Below, one piece after another: positions 19,938 through 32,199 of a stretch of DNA of 64,000 nucleotides; the stretch's first letter is position 1, and every line of letters begins with the position of its first letter. Where the stretch lies: positions 101,013,237 to 101,077,236 of the forward strand of contig CM046878.1 of the NCBI GenBank assembly GCA_025667525.1, written 5' to 3'. The position numbers and the translations under genes are program-made. This DNA comes from Glebionis coronaria (taxonomy: Eukaryota; Streptophyta; Magnoliopsida; Asterales; Asteraceae). The notes under the pieces are model-generated. The model was not told the DNA's origin and searched no databases. It was given only the letters and a program-made list of their open reading frames with translations.

Positions 19938-22900
19938 TCATAAAAAAGGGTTGGCTGCTATCTTGATAGCAGAATTGCTATCACAGTGAAGTGTAACTGG
20001 GAGCAGGTTTTCACACTGCAAGTCTTTTAAGACTTTAAGCACCAAGATTACTTCACTGGTTACTGAGGCAAGAGCTCTATACTCTGCCTTAAAAGAAGAC
20101 ATGGAGAGAGTATTCTGTTTTTTGCTTTTCCAAGAAACTAAGATTTCATTTATAAACACATAATATCCTGTCACAAATCTCCTAGTTACCACACACTTAG
20201 CCCTATCAGCATCAGAATAAGCATTAAGATTCATACCAGATGTTCTTTTTAAGTAAATACCCAAACCTAGAGATAGCTCTTAAGATATCTCAATATCTTG
20301 AAAGCCATTTTTAAATGAGAGTTCAAGGGAGAATGCATGAACTACTTAAACAATGCACAACATAAGAGATATTAGGTCTTGTGTTAGTCAAGTAAATAAG
20401 TTTGCCCATGAGATTTTGATAATCAACAATATTATATAGTAAGGGATCATTATCAGTGGGCTCATTAGATATAGCAAGCTTAGATACCAAAGGAGTCTTA
20501 GCAGGTTTACAAGCAAGCATATCATACTCAAATAATAAATCAAGCACATACTTTCTTTGATTCAAGCAAACACCAGAATCAGTATCAACAACCTCAATGC
20601 CCAAAAAAATACTTTAACTTGCCCATATCTGTAATCATTAACTTAGTTCTCAAAAAACCTTTAAACGTCTTAATCTCAACAGTGTTGTTACCAGTAATAA
20701 TGATATCATCAACATACACAAGCAATGCAAGAAAAACATCACCATGATACTTAGTATAAAGAGAGTAATCATATTTACTTTGAACAAAGCCTTTTCATAT
20801 AAAAAAGATATGAGCTTAACATTCCATTTCCTAGGAGCTTGATTAAGACCATATAAGGAATTTTTAAGTCTACAAACCATGTTTTCACCCAACGGAGATA
20901 TACTTCGAGTGGTTTTATGTACACAGTCTCATCAAGCTCAACATACAAGAAAGCATTGTTAATGTCAAGCTGAAACACAGGCCAAGATTGCACAATAGCT
21001 AAGTTAAGAAGGCATCTAATAGTAAACATCTTAACAACAGGAGCAAAGATCTCATCATTGTCTATTCCTTCCTTTTGACCAAACTCTTGAGCAACAAACC
21101 TAGCCTTTTATCTTTTTATTTCCCCACTAGACTTAAATTTAAGTTTCCATATCCATTAACAACCTAGTGCTTTCCTACCTTTAGGAAGCTCAACAATATC
21201 CCAAGTATCAATTATAAGAATGGCAGCAAGTTTAGAGTTCATAGTATCAACCTAAAGATGTTCTAAGATGCTTCAAAAAAAACTTTTTGGCTCACTGTTT
21301 TCATTAAGTTGAGTGACAAAACAAAAATTTTCATGGTTTAGCTTGGAATAACCAACAAATTTTTCAATACCATACTTGATTTTAGAATTAACAACAAAAT
21401 CATTGTAATTTTTATGAAAAACAGAAGGTCTGGTGGACCTTCTTAAGTTTTGAGTTCCTTGAGCTGAGGTATTTGGATTTTGATCCAAATTTACTTCAGA
21501 CTCATTGTTTTCACTAAGTGTAGCATCCTCCTCTTTCAACCTAGCATTAGTGTTCTCACTCTTATGAACATCATCTTCAATTGGGGAATCAACAGTGTGT
21601 ACACTATCCCAAGGTTGGGAGAGTGACCACCTTCACTGTGTTACCCATGGTCACTATTCAGATAAGGTGTTACTCTCTCATCATCATTAGGAAGCTCAGG
21701 GTTATCATAATCAAAGAAGTTTAATAGGTTTAAGTCTTGGGAAACATTAGAATTCTTTTCTTTATTGACTTAGTAGCAGAATCTTTAAAATGAAATATGG
21801 TCTCAAGAAATTTAACATCTCTAGAAATAAGAAACTTATGCATATCAAGACTATAAACCCTATAACCCTTCTAAGAACTAGAATAACCTATCATAACACA
21901 TTTTTCAAATCTGTTAGTAAGCTTATCATGAATATTAAGAATATTAGCAAAATAAAGACAACCAAACATTCTGATATGAGAGAGATTAGGAAAAGTATTG
22001 TAAATCATTTCAAAGGGAGATTTTCCATTTAGCACAAAAGAGGGAAGTTTGTTAATAAGATAGGTAGCAGTCAGCACACACTCAGTCTAATATCTAATAG
22101 GAATTCCCCCTGAAACATAAGGCATCTAGCAGCATTCAGCAGATGCCTTGTTTCCTTTCAATAATCCCATTCTGTTGTGGGGTATATGCACAAGATGTTT
22201 GGTGTAGTATACCTCTTTCATTACAAAATTTTGTAAAGTTTTGATTTACAAACACTATTCCATAGTCACTTCTAAAAAATTTGACAGTTCTTTTAAATTG
22301 ATTCTTAATCAGATTATAAAAGATGCCAATGCAAGACTTGACCTCATCTTTGATGTTTATAAGATACACCCAAATAGCCCCTATATAGTCATCCACAACA
22401 GTAAGGAAATACTTGTGACCGGAGTAGTTGGCCACCTTATAAGAACCCCGCAAGTCTAAATGCACAATATCACCAAGAATTTTGGTCTTGTGGTCACTTA
22501 AAGGAAAAGGTTTCCTAGTTTGTTTAGCTCTTTGACAAATTTCACAAAAGAAGGTTTCTTCATCTTTGTAATTTTCAAAGACTATTTAAGCACATTAAGG
22601 GCAGGGTTAGCAGGGTGGCCAAGTCTACAATGCCAATCATGATGAGACAAAGAGCAAGTAGTAACACTGTTAGGATTACTACCCTTAATACCTTCTGTAT
22701 CTAAGTATTATAAACCACCACACTGTTTACCAACCCCCAACACATTTTTCAGATTCAAATCCTGATTCATAAATAAACACTTACTCTCATAAAAAACAAC
22801 AAATATTTATTGTCGTTAGCCAATTTGTGAACAGAGATTAAGGTACCACAATACTCATGTATAACAAGCACATCAAACAAAATCAATCCATTAGGAAGTC

Positions 22901-24297
22901 TAAGATTTCCAATTTTAGATATTATAGCCTCAGTCCCATTAGGATGAGCAACTTTGATCTTAAGATGAGAAATATCAAAAACATTATCAAGTTCTTTATC
23001 ATTATTGGTCATGTGCTGATTAGCCCCAGAGTCATTACCTTCCCATTATAGTTCATACCAGTCATAGCACTAGTGTTGGAACAATAAAACTTGTTGAAAT
23101 TTTCATTGAAAATTTTGCTAGAATTAAAATATGTACCTGCCATATTGGCCTGCACATTCTTTTCAGTCCCATTATCATCTTTAATAAGAGAGAGTAAAGT
23201 AGCCATTTGTTCATCAGAAAAACCAGTAGCACAAGTAGAACCAACAGAGTTATTAGACATATTTTTCCTTTTAAAATTTTGACCAGATTTTTTCTTCCCG
23301 AAATCACTAGGGTACCTAATGATCATAAAACACCTATCAATGGTGTGATCATTGTAACCATAGTTCTCACAAACCAACTCAGTAATAGAGGTGAAATTGG
23401 GTCTGTTAGCATTCTGATTGTTTGGTCTAAATCCAAAGGTGCTATTGGTAGGTCTAAAATTGTTGGTGATAGGTCTCAACACATTAGTATTAGGGTTTTG
23501 ATTTCTCTGAAAATGTTTCTAGTGGGCATATTTGACAAGAAGGCAGAGTTATGGGTTCTATGGGAGGACCTAGAACCACTACCAGATGCCATTCTATGAG
23601 ACTCCTCACTAGAGTTAATAGCATAAGCTCTTTTCACATCAGGGAGGTTCTCCCTAGACAAAATAGAACTCCTAATACGCATGTAAGAATCATCAAGACC
23701 CATCAAGAATTTCATACGTTTTAACAGTTGATTATGATTTTTAAACTCATTAGAAGCAGTGCACACACAGTTGGGCAATTCAATCATAGCATCATATTGT
23801 TTCCACAAAGCATTCAACTTATGATAATAATTAGATACGTTAGAGCCATTTTGTTTCAAGGTGTTAATCTTATGATGTAAATTAAAGATAACAGAACCAT
23901 CAACTTTATCATATGTCTCTTTTAATTCCTTTCAAACATGTTTGGCTTTTTTTGGAAATTTTTTTTCCAAAGAACAACTCCTCAGATATAGAGTTAAGAA
24001 TCTACCCCAAAACCACAACATCAACCCTATCCTATTGTTTTCCTAAAACATCATCAGTTAAAGACCTTTTGCAAGTTCCATCAATAAAACCAGTTTTATT
24101 TTTCCCTTACAAAGATAACAACATAGCATTAGCCCAAACTTGTGATTTTCAATTCCTTTTAATTTGACAGACACAACAATTAAAATTATTGAGTCATTAG
24201 TGTGTAAATACAAAGGGTTTCTCACATCTAACTTACTGATGAGTGTGACTGGATCAGTCACACTCTCACTATCAGATTCCCCATGTTCAGACATGGT
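19938..24297 (-). pseudogene. Element C Gag-Pol polyprotein, broken
   Basis: In sense order: Gag from about 24297 (UBN2-type, VTLISKLDVRNPLYLHTND); a zinc knuckle near 23370 with its second Cys changed to Tyr (CENYGYNDHTIDRC); protease active site DSGA near 23025; integrase core 22136-22465 (VDDYIGAIWVYL, then the PQQNGIIERK end); RT blocks 20650-21120 (LDINNAFLYVELDE, NSLYGLNQAPRKW, and YVDD near 20715); RNase H 19938-20264 (SDADRAKC, KAEYRALA, DSNSAIKIAANP). Many stops and frameshifts separate the blocks, so it is not functional. Confidence 0.9.
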
Positions 24298-24993
24298 GAA
24301 GGTCAACAAGGACAAGAATAAATGAACTCAATCCAAAGCCAACTAAGGTCTCGGGCTTCCAAACCACTCAAGGTGGTAGGTCAAGGGCAAGGCAAAGGAT
24401 GAGGATCCAGAAAATAGGGTAAAAAATAAATAAGCAACCAACAACTCCAACAAGAGAATAACAAATTGGTAATCAACAGTAAATAATAACAAAAAACACT
24501 TAGCAAATAAAGAGAGAGTGAGAGAGGTGTTACAATGCACGCAAACAAGCACAACCAAACTGTTACTCCTAGATTCACTAGTCTAGGAAGTAACAAAATC
24601 TCCAAAGAGCAAACCCTAATTTTTCTTCTCAAGAAAATTAGGGAGAGTCACCAAAACGAACAGATCCACCACCGAGACAAACAAATCCGTCACAGTAACC
24701 ACCACAAATCAATCAATCTTCCAAAAAAGTGAAACCATAGTTTTTTTTCTTGGGAAAGATTAGGGAAAAATACCTCAATCAAAAGATAAGCCAACCAAGT
24801 AAACGAATCAGTAACAAAACTGATAATCACCACAAGATCTCTGAAACCCTAATTTTTTTCCTCAAAAAAATCCGAGTAAAACAAAAGATCTAGGTGAAAT
24901 ATAAACAGATCCAGCTATCTCAATAGAAGATCTTTCTAAAAAAATATGTATAAACAAAAACCCTAAAAAGTTTTCATCGATTTTTAATAACCT

Positions 24994-25006
24994 GGTTGTG
25001 ATAACA
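24994..25006 (-). promoter_or_regulatory. Element C primer binding site, divergent
   Basis: The minus strand reads TGTTATCACAACC directly after the LTR. The usual initiator-Met tRNA site is TGGTATCAGAGCC, so it is recognisable but has several mismatches. Either it has mutated or it uses another primer. Confidence 0.55.
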
Positions 25007-25493
25007 TGTAGAAAAACATGTTCAAGAGATCCCAAAACACTTATACTTGTATTAATTAAGATTTAGAAGATCAAAAGCAGAAAAACAATAAATACTACCA
25101 CTTTTAATTAGCTGTAGCCCTGTTATCTACATGATAATAGTCTTACAAGTTTAAAACATAAAAGAAAGTGTAAGATCAAACTAGGGTTTTAAGATCAAAT
25201 AGAGAGATAGAGAGTATTATCAGAAAAACACACAGATACAAATGAGATGAAACCCTAGCTATGATAATGATAGACGACTAAGGGTTTTCATGGGCTTTAT
25301 GACCGTTTGAGCATGGGCTTGAACAAGATGGGCTTGGGCCTGTTGATGACTTTGTCCAAGTGACAACTTAAGTCCCTTATCCACATAGAATCTTCCACAA
25401 GTGATCTAAAGGACTAAATGAAACAAGTAAAGTAAACATAATAAGACCCTCATGTTTATGTTGGCTATCAGATTAGGTCCTACGATTTTAACA
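25007..25493 (-). repeat. Element C right LTR (5' LTR in sense)
   Basis: TGTAGAAAAAC to ATTTTAACA; partner of 19263-19746. Confidence 0.9.
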
Positions 25494-25498
25494 ATATG

Positions 25499-26262
25499 CA
25501 AAATATATGGTACTAAACTTCTAGACTAGTAGTAACGGTGACCTCAGATGAATTGAGTCACCTTTACCACATCAACGTCTACTTAGATTTCTTTCATCAT
25601 ATGATCAAATGCGTGTAATGATGCACTTGGTGCATGATCAAATCCTTTTTCTTTTGTTAAATTACAATTTTGCTAATAATTTATATAAAATAAAAACATT
25701 AGGTAAGATTATTTTCCATTTTATATTTTTTGTTAAAAAGTTTCACGGTAAGTTAATTAATTAAAAAAACAACTTAATAGAATGGACGTGGATGACTCCT
25801 GTCACGTCATGCGATTGCGGAAACACGAGTTGCGATGTAATAACATCGTAAAAAGTGATAGACAATAATTATGAGACCGGGAGTACTAAACTAGTGCTAA
25901 AATCATGTTCCAGAATAACTGAGTTAATAATCTTTTCTTAAAAAATGAATTTCTAGTATCACTTAAAAGAATTCGAGTTCTTAGAGCCCAATTCTTAAAA
26001 CCTAAGACGAAATAAATCTTAAAAATGCAAGCTAATAAACAATGCCCACATTTATTAAAAACGAATTTCCATGTCCAGTGAAAAGAACGAATTTTCTTCG
26101 CTTATTAAAAACAAATCCGAAATAAGCTAGTTATCTAAATTGCATATATAATGGGGATTCCAAATAGACAAATTGAAATATGTGAATTGGGTATTTATGG
26201 GAATAAGCGAATTCGGATGAGCGAGTTGATTCGGGTCAGAAAACATATTGACCAAAACATGA
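25499..26262. other. CYP79 unit-4 downstream flank
   Basis: Continues the flank interrupted by element C. It parallels 6240-6330, 12730-12870/14391-14450 and 14780-15020. No gene is seen. Confidence 0.7.
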
Positions 26263-26869
26263 TTTGAATAAGGAGTCCGGTTATTAAAGAAACTTCTTTT
26301 TTGGTGGAATCCAAGGGCTCAATCTGGGCCGTCCATAAGGAGGGACCAGATCAAATGATAAAAAACACGGAGGGACTAAAATTGTCAATTCATAAAAAGA
26401 AGACTGAGGGACCAAAACGAAAAATATGTTGTAAATTTCAACCACCCTTCATTTCTAATAAAAAACTCACAGACATTCTCTCTCTCTTCAAACCCTCTCT
26501 ATACAACAAACTTTAACAAAAAAAATCCATAGATCTACACATATTAACCTTGTAAATCGCGAAATAAACACACAAATGGAAGAAATAACCATTAAATCAA
26601 CCGATCCCTGAAAAAAATCGATTAAAAACAAACCGATTCATAACGTTGATTGGTGATGATAAGGTGTTTGATGAAATGCCTAAAAGAAGAATTGAAGTTG
26701 AAAGTGCTTTGAAATCTGATGAAGGTGTTTGATTGGTGATAATAAGGTGTTTGAAATCTGATGAAGAATTGATTGGTGATGATAAGGTGTTTGATGATAA
26801 GGTGGTCAATAGCAGCAGCAGATGGGGTCACCCTCAGCAGTTCAGATCAACCCCACCTTCCATCCCAAT

Positions 26870-27366
26870 ACCATTGGTTTATTACTAGTGATAAAACAAC
26901 AAAAATATCACTGATGATAAGATATCACCGGTGATATTACACAGTAACGTGATATTTCATTGGTTTATTACTAGTGATACTTCACTAGTGATAAAACAAT
27001 AAAATATCACCGGTGATATTACACAGTAACGTGATATTTTATTGGTTTATTGTGATAAAACAATAAAAAATATCAACGGTGATATAGTAACGTGATATTT
27101 CATTGGTTTATTACTAGTGATAAAACAATAAAAATATCACCGGTGATAAAATATCACCGATGATATTACACAGTAACGTGATATTTCATTGGTTTATTAC
27201 TAGTGATAAAACAATAAAAATATCACCGGTGATAAATTATCACTGATGATATTACACAGTAACGTGATATTTCATTGGTTTATTACTAGTGATACTTCAC
27301 TAGTGATAAAATAATAAAAATATCATCGGTGATAAAATATCACTGATGATATTACACAGTAACGTG
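26870..27366. repeat. Palindrome-bearing tandem repeat inside M1
   Basis: About five or six irregular copies of a unit of roughly 80-120 bp. The unit contains GGTTTATTACTAGTGATA, TATCACCGGTGATA or TATCACCGATGATA, and ACACAGTAACGTGATATTTC. The TATCACnGGTGATA blocks are themselves palindromes. Confidence 0.85.
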
Positions 27367-27599
27367 TAGCGATTCTTACAACACTTCATCATCAACATCT
27401 CCATTATCCATCTGGTCGGACGGTTGTGGTGGTTTGATGACGTGGCAGAGGCATTTGGTAGATGAGGATGACGATGATGATTATAGATGATTATAAGAAG
27501 CAAACAAGAGATCTTGAACAAAACAAGTAGAAAATCAATCACTTTTAGGGGTTTGCTACGGAGGTGATTGTGGTGGTTAAGGTTTCAGGATGGATCTGA

Positions 27600-27745
27600 C
27601 GGTGGTGGTCAGTTGAAGAAAATGCGCAGGTGGCCGGTGGTTTGGTAATGGTGACTGGTGGCATGGTGGTAATGTGATGGTGACTGGTGGCATGGTGGTT
27701 TGGTTTGGTGATGGTGACTGGTGGCAGGTGACCGGTGGTTTGGTG
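27600..27745. repeat. GGTGACTGGTGG-type minisatellite in M1
   Basis: Repeated GGTGACTGGTGG and CATGGTGG motifs, G-rich on the plus strand. The reading frames across it are not convincing genes. Confidence 0.75.
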
Positions 27746-27933
27746 TGAAAAAAGGAAAGAAAAATGAACTATTAAAAAAATACTTTATTTAATTAGACAT
27801 AAAAATAGGTTTTGACAAATTAAATCTTAGATTAATCCCCACCCTTAGATCAAAGCTAAATGAAGGGTGGGGATTTGTCCCTTGGTTTCCACCAAAAAAC
27901 AAGACTCCAAAATAACTTTTCTCTTTGAATAAG

Positions 27934-30254
27934 ATAGTTGATAAAAAACGAATTAGCAATAAACAAGTTCCAATAAACACTACTAGAATACTAAACAACA
28001 AAGAAGAAAATTTTCGACCGAATTAGTTTCTCACAGAATAATGGTTAACATTACAAAATTATCTTTGATAAAAAAGGCGACAAAGTAGTGACAAATTAGT
28101 AACAAAGTTAGAGACGAATTACGCATTTGTCACGATTTTTATCGCTAATTATGTTCAGAGACAAAGTTAATGACGGACTTAGGCAACAACTATTAGCGAC
28201 AGAATTATGACGACGCCCAAATTGATGGATTTTTTTAGTTGTCTGAAATACATCACTGAATTTTTTCACCCAGCTTTTGAGGAACAACGATATAGTAGCA
28301 ACATATAATTATCTCATCTCGAAAACAATCACATATTTATTGGTAGTAAGGACGACACATATGTTCGCGCAAGCATACACATACTTTCATTTAACTAAGT
28401 TTATACATAGTTTATTAATCACACTAAAATATTCTTTTCATCATGCTATTATGTTAACTAAATTTGTCGTGCACTTTTAAAGTTTACTTTTTATATTTTC
28501 TTATTGCACTTACGTTTAAACTAAAAAGATAGAGTATTTGGTAGCTTCAAAAATATTTCACCAATTCTTAAAGATACTCTCTGATACTAAAAATTTATCC
28601 TTTGATATTTTTTTTATCTTTATACTATATACTAAATAAATAATTTGTTAACACTTACTATAAAAAGGGTTAATATTCAACATTGTTCACATCAAGAAAA
28701 TTACAAAGCAAAAAATAACTCGCTAATGATTTGAGTGATAATAATTACTTCCCGCCAAAACAGATGTGGAAAGCAAGGGTAACTTCGTTGATTTAGTCAA
28801 ACCCGCCAAAACAACAATCGGAGGTAAGACTTATATATTTGGTTATACAAAAGCAAAATTGTTATTTCATTCTCTAACAAAAGAAAAATTATGGGACAAC
28901 AACCACCTACGACCCTAATTGGAGGTGCAATCTAGTCTCTATATTTAAATCAATCGATGATTACTTCTTTAGTTGTATGATTACCTACATCAAATTACAT
29001 TTATGTATGTTAGCTATGTTATTTGATACAATTTTAATTCATGTTGAAACCTGTACAACGTAACCAAACATTGAAATTGAATATAACTATATAATAGCTT
29101 CTCCAATAATCAATTGTAAAGTCGTGCCTTGCATCGGTTTTGATATTTCTTCAAGATTTATAAGTAACACCTTGCGTTAGTTTTGAAATTGTCTATTGAA
29201 ATATGAGGGCAATATAGGTGGGATAGAACCTACAATAGGTAACGTCTCAACAATTCTAACTTTTTTTATGTTGCTAAAATTTCAAATTAGCTTTCAAGTT
29301 TAGTGGAACATTAGCATAAGTAACGGTTTTTCCCATGCTTAATATATATAGTTCATGTACGGATAATTGTGCATATAGTTTGCTCATCATTTAAGCATTG
29401 TGTATATATACTTTTTTGTCTTATTTTTTAGTATCGTATTAAGTATTTATTTCACTTAATTTCAATTTGTTTTGTGTTACAGCTATTATGGCATGTAGTA
29501 CATTTGAACGTGGAACTAAAAGTGGAAGTATATACGGACGTGAGGCTGGGTCAAGACATTCTAACTTTACCAACCAAGCCCCACGTGACCCATTAAAGAG
29601 GGACAGGATAATGTTATCTACTCAACATACATTTACTTGGTGTTTATGTTATAAATATGGGTTTTTGTGTCAACAAACCGGTTTGACGTAAAACCAAGTC
29701 GGTTTGAAACCGGTTTTTAGTTAGATTTTACTTGTTTTTAACCGGATCAGATCGGTTTTTTTGTTTTTAACCTGATCTGTTCGGTTTTAAATGATTTTCA
29801 CTAAATTTTAAACCGGTCCCAACCATTTTACTAAACCGATATGAACCACTAGGTTAGTTTTAAAATCGGTTTCAGGTTTTCTTCGGATCGAATAATGAAC
29901 CGTTTTTTCCCATCTTTGTTCGTTTTTTTCTGATTCATTTACATCTCTATGTACGTTAAAATCATAACTCGATGGGTCGGTTTGGGTTAAAATTATGCCA
30001 TTTTATGTATAAAGTCTATATTATATATATGTAATTTATGTTAAATATTTAGTCAATTAAATTTAATTAACAAATTAAAATTCAATTATTTATATTTTAT
30101 TAGTCAGTTAAAATGTTTCAACTTTCCAAGCCATACAACACGAGAAAAAATAGTTTTTATGTGATTAAGTTGTTGTCACCTATCATCATGAGTGGTCATT
30201 GAGGCCGAAAAATACGTAATTTCATAAAGCCGAAGTCGATTGATCTTGCTGTTG
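27934..30254. other. Intergenic, no supported gene
   Basis: The start continues the duplicated flank (GTTGATAAAAAACGAATTAGCAATAA). CACTACTAGAA at about 27978 followed by repeated GCGACAAA/GTGACAAA motifs (28075-28220) hints at a CACTA-type transposon end, but no partner end was found. Bases 29680-29930 repeat AACCGGTT-type motifs. The short frame at 29467-29691 has no recognisable domain. Confidence 0.5.
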
Positions 30255-30263
30255 TCCGCTTAC

Positions 30264-30417
30264 AATGTTGTTGGCCAGATTACTTCAAGCGTTCGCCTAG
30301 GAATTTCCGGGTAATGCTTCTTCGATTGAATTTGTAGAAAATCATGATGACTTTTGCTTGGCTACTCCACTTGTTGCCATTGCTAAGTTACGTCTGGCTC
30401 ACTATCTTTACCTTTGA
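30264..30417 (+). pseudogene. CYP79-like C-terminal fragment, unit 5
   Basis: Reads MLLARLLQAFA, a stop, then EFPGNASSIEFVENHDD and LVAIAKLRLAHYLYL up to TGA at 30415-30417. TAG at 30298-30300 replaces the Trp codon of the intact copy. Nothing upstream resembles the rest of exon 2. L1-2 begins a few bases after its stop codon. Confidence 0.85.
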
Positions 30418-30498
30418 AATTAACCCTTTTTTTAATGACAGTTTTATTTCACTATCTTTACCTTTGAAATTAACCCTTTTTTTAATGACAGTTTTATT
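30399..30498. repeat. Perfect 50-bp tandem duplication across the CYP79/L1-2 junction
   Basis: 30399-30448 and 30449-30498 are identical. Each holds the last codons and stop of the CYP79 fragment plus the poly-T end of L1-2, so the duplication arose after the L1 insertion and is young. Confidence 0.95.
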
Positions 30499-32057
30499 AA
30501 ATACTATCAAGGAGCTAAAAAACAATTACAATGTTATAAGTGAAGGATTTTTTATTCAATCCACCCAACTAAATTTTACATTGCATCTTGATCAACACCA
30601 AACGAAAGAACGAGCCACGATATCATCGAACAGACACGTGTCTTTCGACGTGGTACTCGAACCAAATAACGCCTTATTACGATAGCTCCAAACAATCCAC
30701 CACATGATATAGTAAACACCTTCTGACACTTGTTTTGATTTAGACAAAAGATGAATATTCTTAAACCAAACCAACCATTCCTCATATCATATGAGAAATT
30801 CTCCATACAAAAAAAACACCAGGTAGCTATCTTACGAGGAATATCTCTCACCATGAAGCAAGCAAAAAAATATGACAAGATCATTCCATAACCTTTTAAC
30901 AAGTTGGTCAAAAAGAATAGAATCGAGAAGCTTGTGACCATCTATAACACATCTGACCAAAGCGACCGAGAACTCACCGGATCCTATCAACGAAAAAATC
31001 CATCTATCTTGCATCATGAGAAGATTAATACCATCCACCATATATGACTTAGCTAATAGCTGGTCAGCTTCCACTCCTCCCGTTGGATATGAAAATACGA
31101 AAGGAACCTCCTCCCTCCAAACGTCTTCCTAAAATAAGCTATTCTCACCATTATTTACCTTTTTCTTTAAAAACCCCAACAATTCAATCCCCTCACATTT
31201 AAGCTGAGATGTTTCGTGACCTATTTCTATCCACGTAGACGAGTAAAAAGATTTACGAGGGTTTTTAAGTTTTCCATCCTCATCATGAATAGATTTTATG
31301 ACCTTCGCCGGCAAAGAATTGCTTTGAGTTATAAAACCCCAAACCTACTTATACAAAAGAGCAGGATTCAATGCATAAAAACATGACACGCTTAGACCCC
31401 CTTTCTCTTTTGAAAACACAATGCTCCACTTTACCGACACCAATTTCCGTTCATTATGAGCCTCCATTGAAAAATGTAAATGGCTACGAATGGACTCCAC
31501 TTTTTATAACACCTATAAAGGCACTTTGAACATGGACATGTAATAAATCGGCATTGAACCCATAAACGATTTAAGAAGAGTTAACCTTCCTTTTATTGAG
31601 AGCGTTTTTATCTTCCATCTAGAAAGCCGACATAGAGGTTAGTTTACAATCTCTTCCTAAGAATTAATACGAGACATGGAACCACCGACTTTAATACCTA
31701 AATAGGAAAAGAAGGTTTAAAAGTCAAACAAATTCTTTGAGCCACATATTTGACTTTTTTATCTTCTGGTGCTATCCCCATTATTTTACTTTTAAGCATA
31801 TTAATACGTATACCATAAGCATGAAAGAAATTCCAACCCATGCACCATAGTAGTAATATTCGACTTACACCATTGTCCTAAGAAAACCACAATGTTTGCG
31901 TAAAACAAATGTGATAGATGAAAAGACGTCCCAAAGGAAACACCTTTAAACAAACCTACATTAATGACTTGTTGGAACTATAAATGAAGACTTTCGATGA
32001 GTAATATAAATAAGAATGGGGAAATATGGTCTCCTTTGTTTAAGACCTAGGTGAAAT
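30425..32057 (-). mobile_element. Degenerate L1 (L1-2), segment 1: ORF2 C-terminal part
   Basis: Homologous to L1-1 ORF2 from the RT palm to the tail. The RT catalytic YADD has become YAN-I near 31893 (FYANIVVFLGQW). Downstream RT-thumb and zinc-domain-region blocks occur in several frames with stops. It ends at 32057, where element A was inserted, and resumes at 53573. Confidence 0.85.
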
Positions 32058-32199
32058 TGAAGAAAAGTAGAATAAAAGTAAAAGGAACAAGATATGAACT
32101 CAGAATCAAAACCTTTAAATGGATAAACAAGTTTGAATATAAAAATAAAATAAGATTACCATAGCTAATCTGGTATGATCATATTATCTAATTGATAAT
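32058..32199 (-). repeat. Element A left LTR, part 1
   Basis: Matches 53075-53215 up to ATTGATAAT, where the solo LTR is inserted. Confidence 0.9.

Larger units (their letters stand above)
19263..25493 (-). mobile_element. Ty1/Copia retrotransposon C, structurally complete, decayed coding
   Basis: LTRs at 19263-19746 (484 bp) and 25007-25493 (487 bp) are near-identical, and a perfect 5-bp target duplication ATATG lies at 19258-19262 and 25494-25498. The element reads on the minus strand, with gag on the right and RNase H on the left. The polypurine tract beside the left LTR reads ATTAAGGGGA on the minus strand. The primer site beside the right LTR is noncanonical. Element A is a close relative, judging from matching polyprotein blocks and LTR ends. 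Total 6231 bp. Confidence 0.93.
26273..27923. mobile_element. Non-autonomous Mutator-like element M1 (1.65 kb)
   Basis: A 10-bp target duplication, TTTGAATAAG, sits at 26263-26272 and 27924-27933. The element begins GAG and ends CTC. The terminal inverted repeats are about 55 bp and imperfect; the shared core is TTTTTTGGTGGAA followed by CCAAGGG. Empty paralogous sites exist at about 15010 and 6755, where the flanks are continuous. It has no transposase ORF. Its ends match those of M2. Confidence 0.85.

Noticed and set aside
26870..27366. Dyad-symmetric repeats as a possible replication origin or operator array
   Set aside because: They lie inside a Mutator-like element with clear ends and duplications. 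Nothing ties them to replication or to a regulated gene.
29467..29691. 74-codon ORF as a small gene
   Set aside because: No recognised domain, and its downstream end runs into AACCGG-type repeats.
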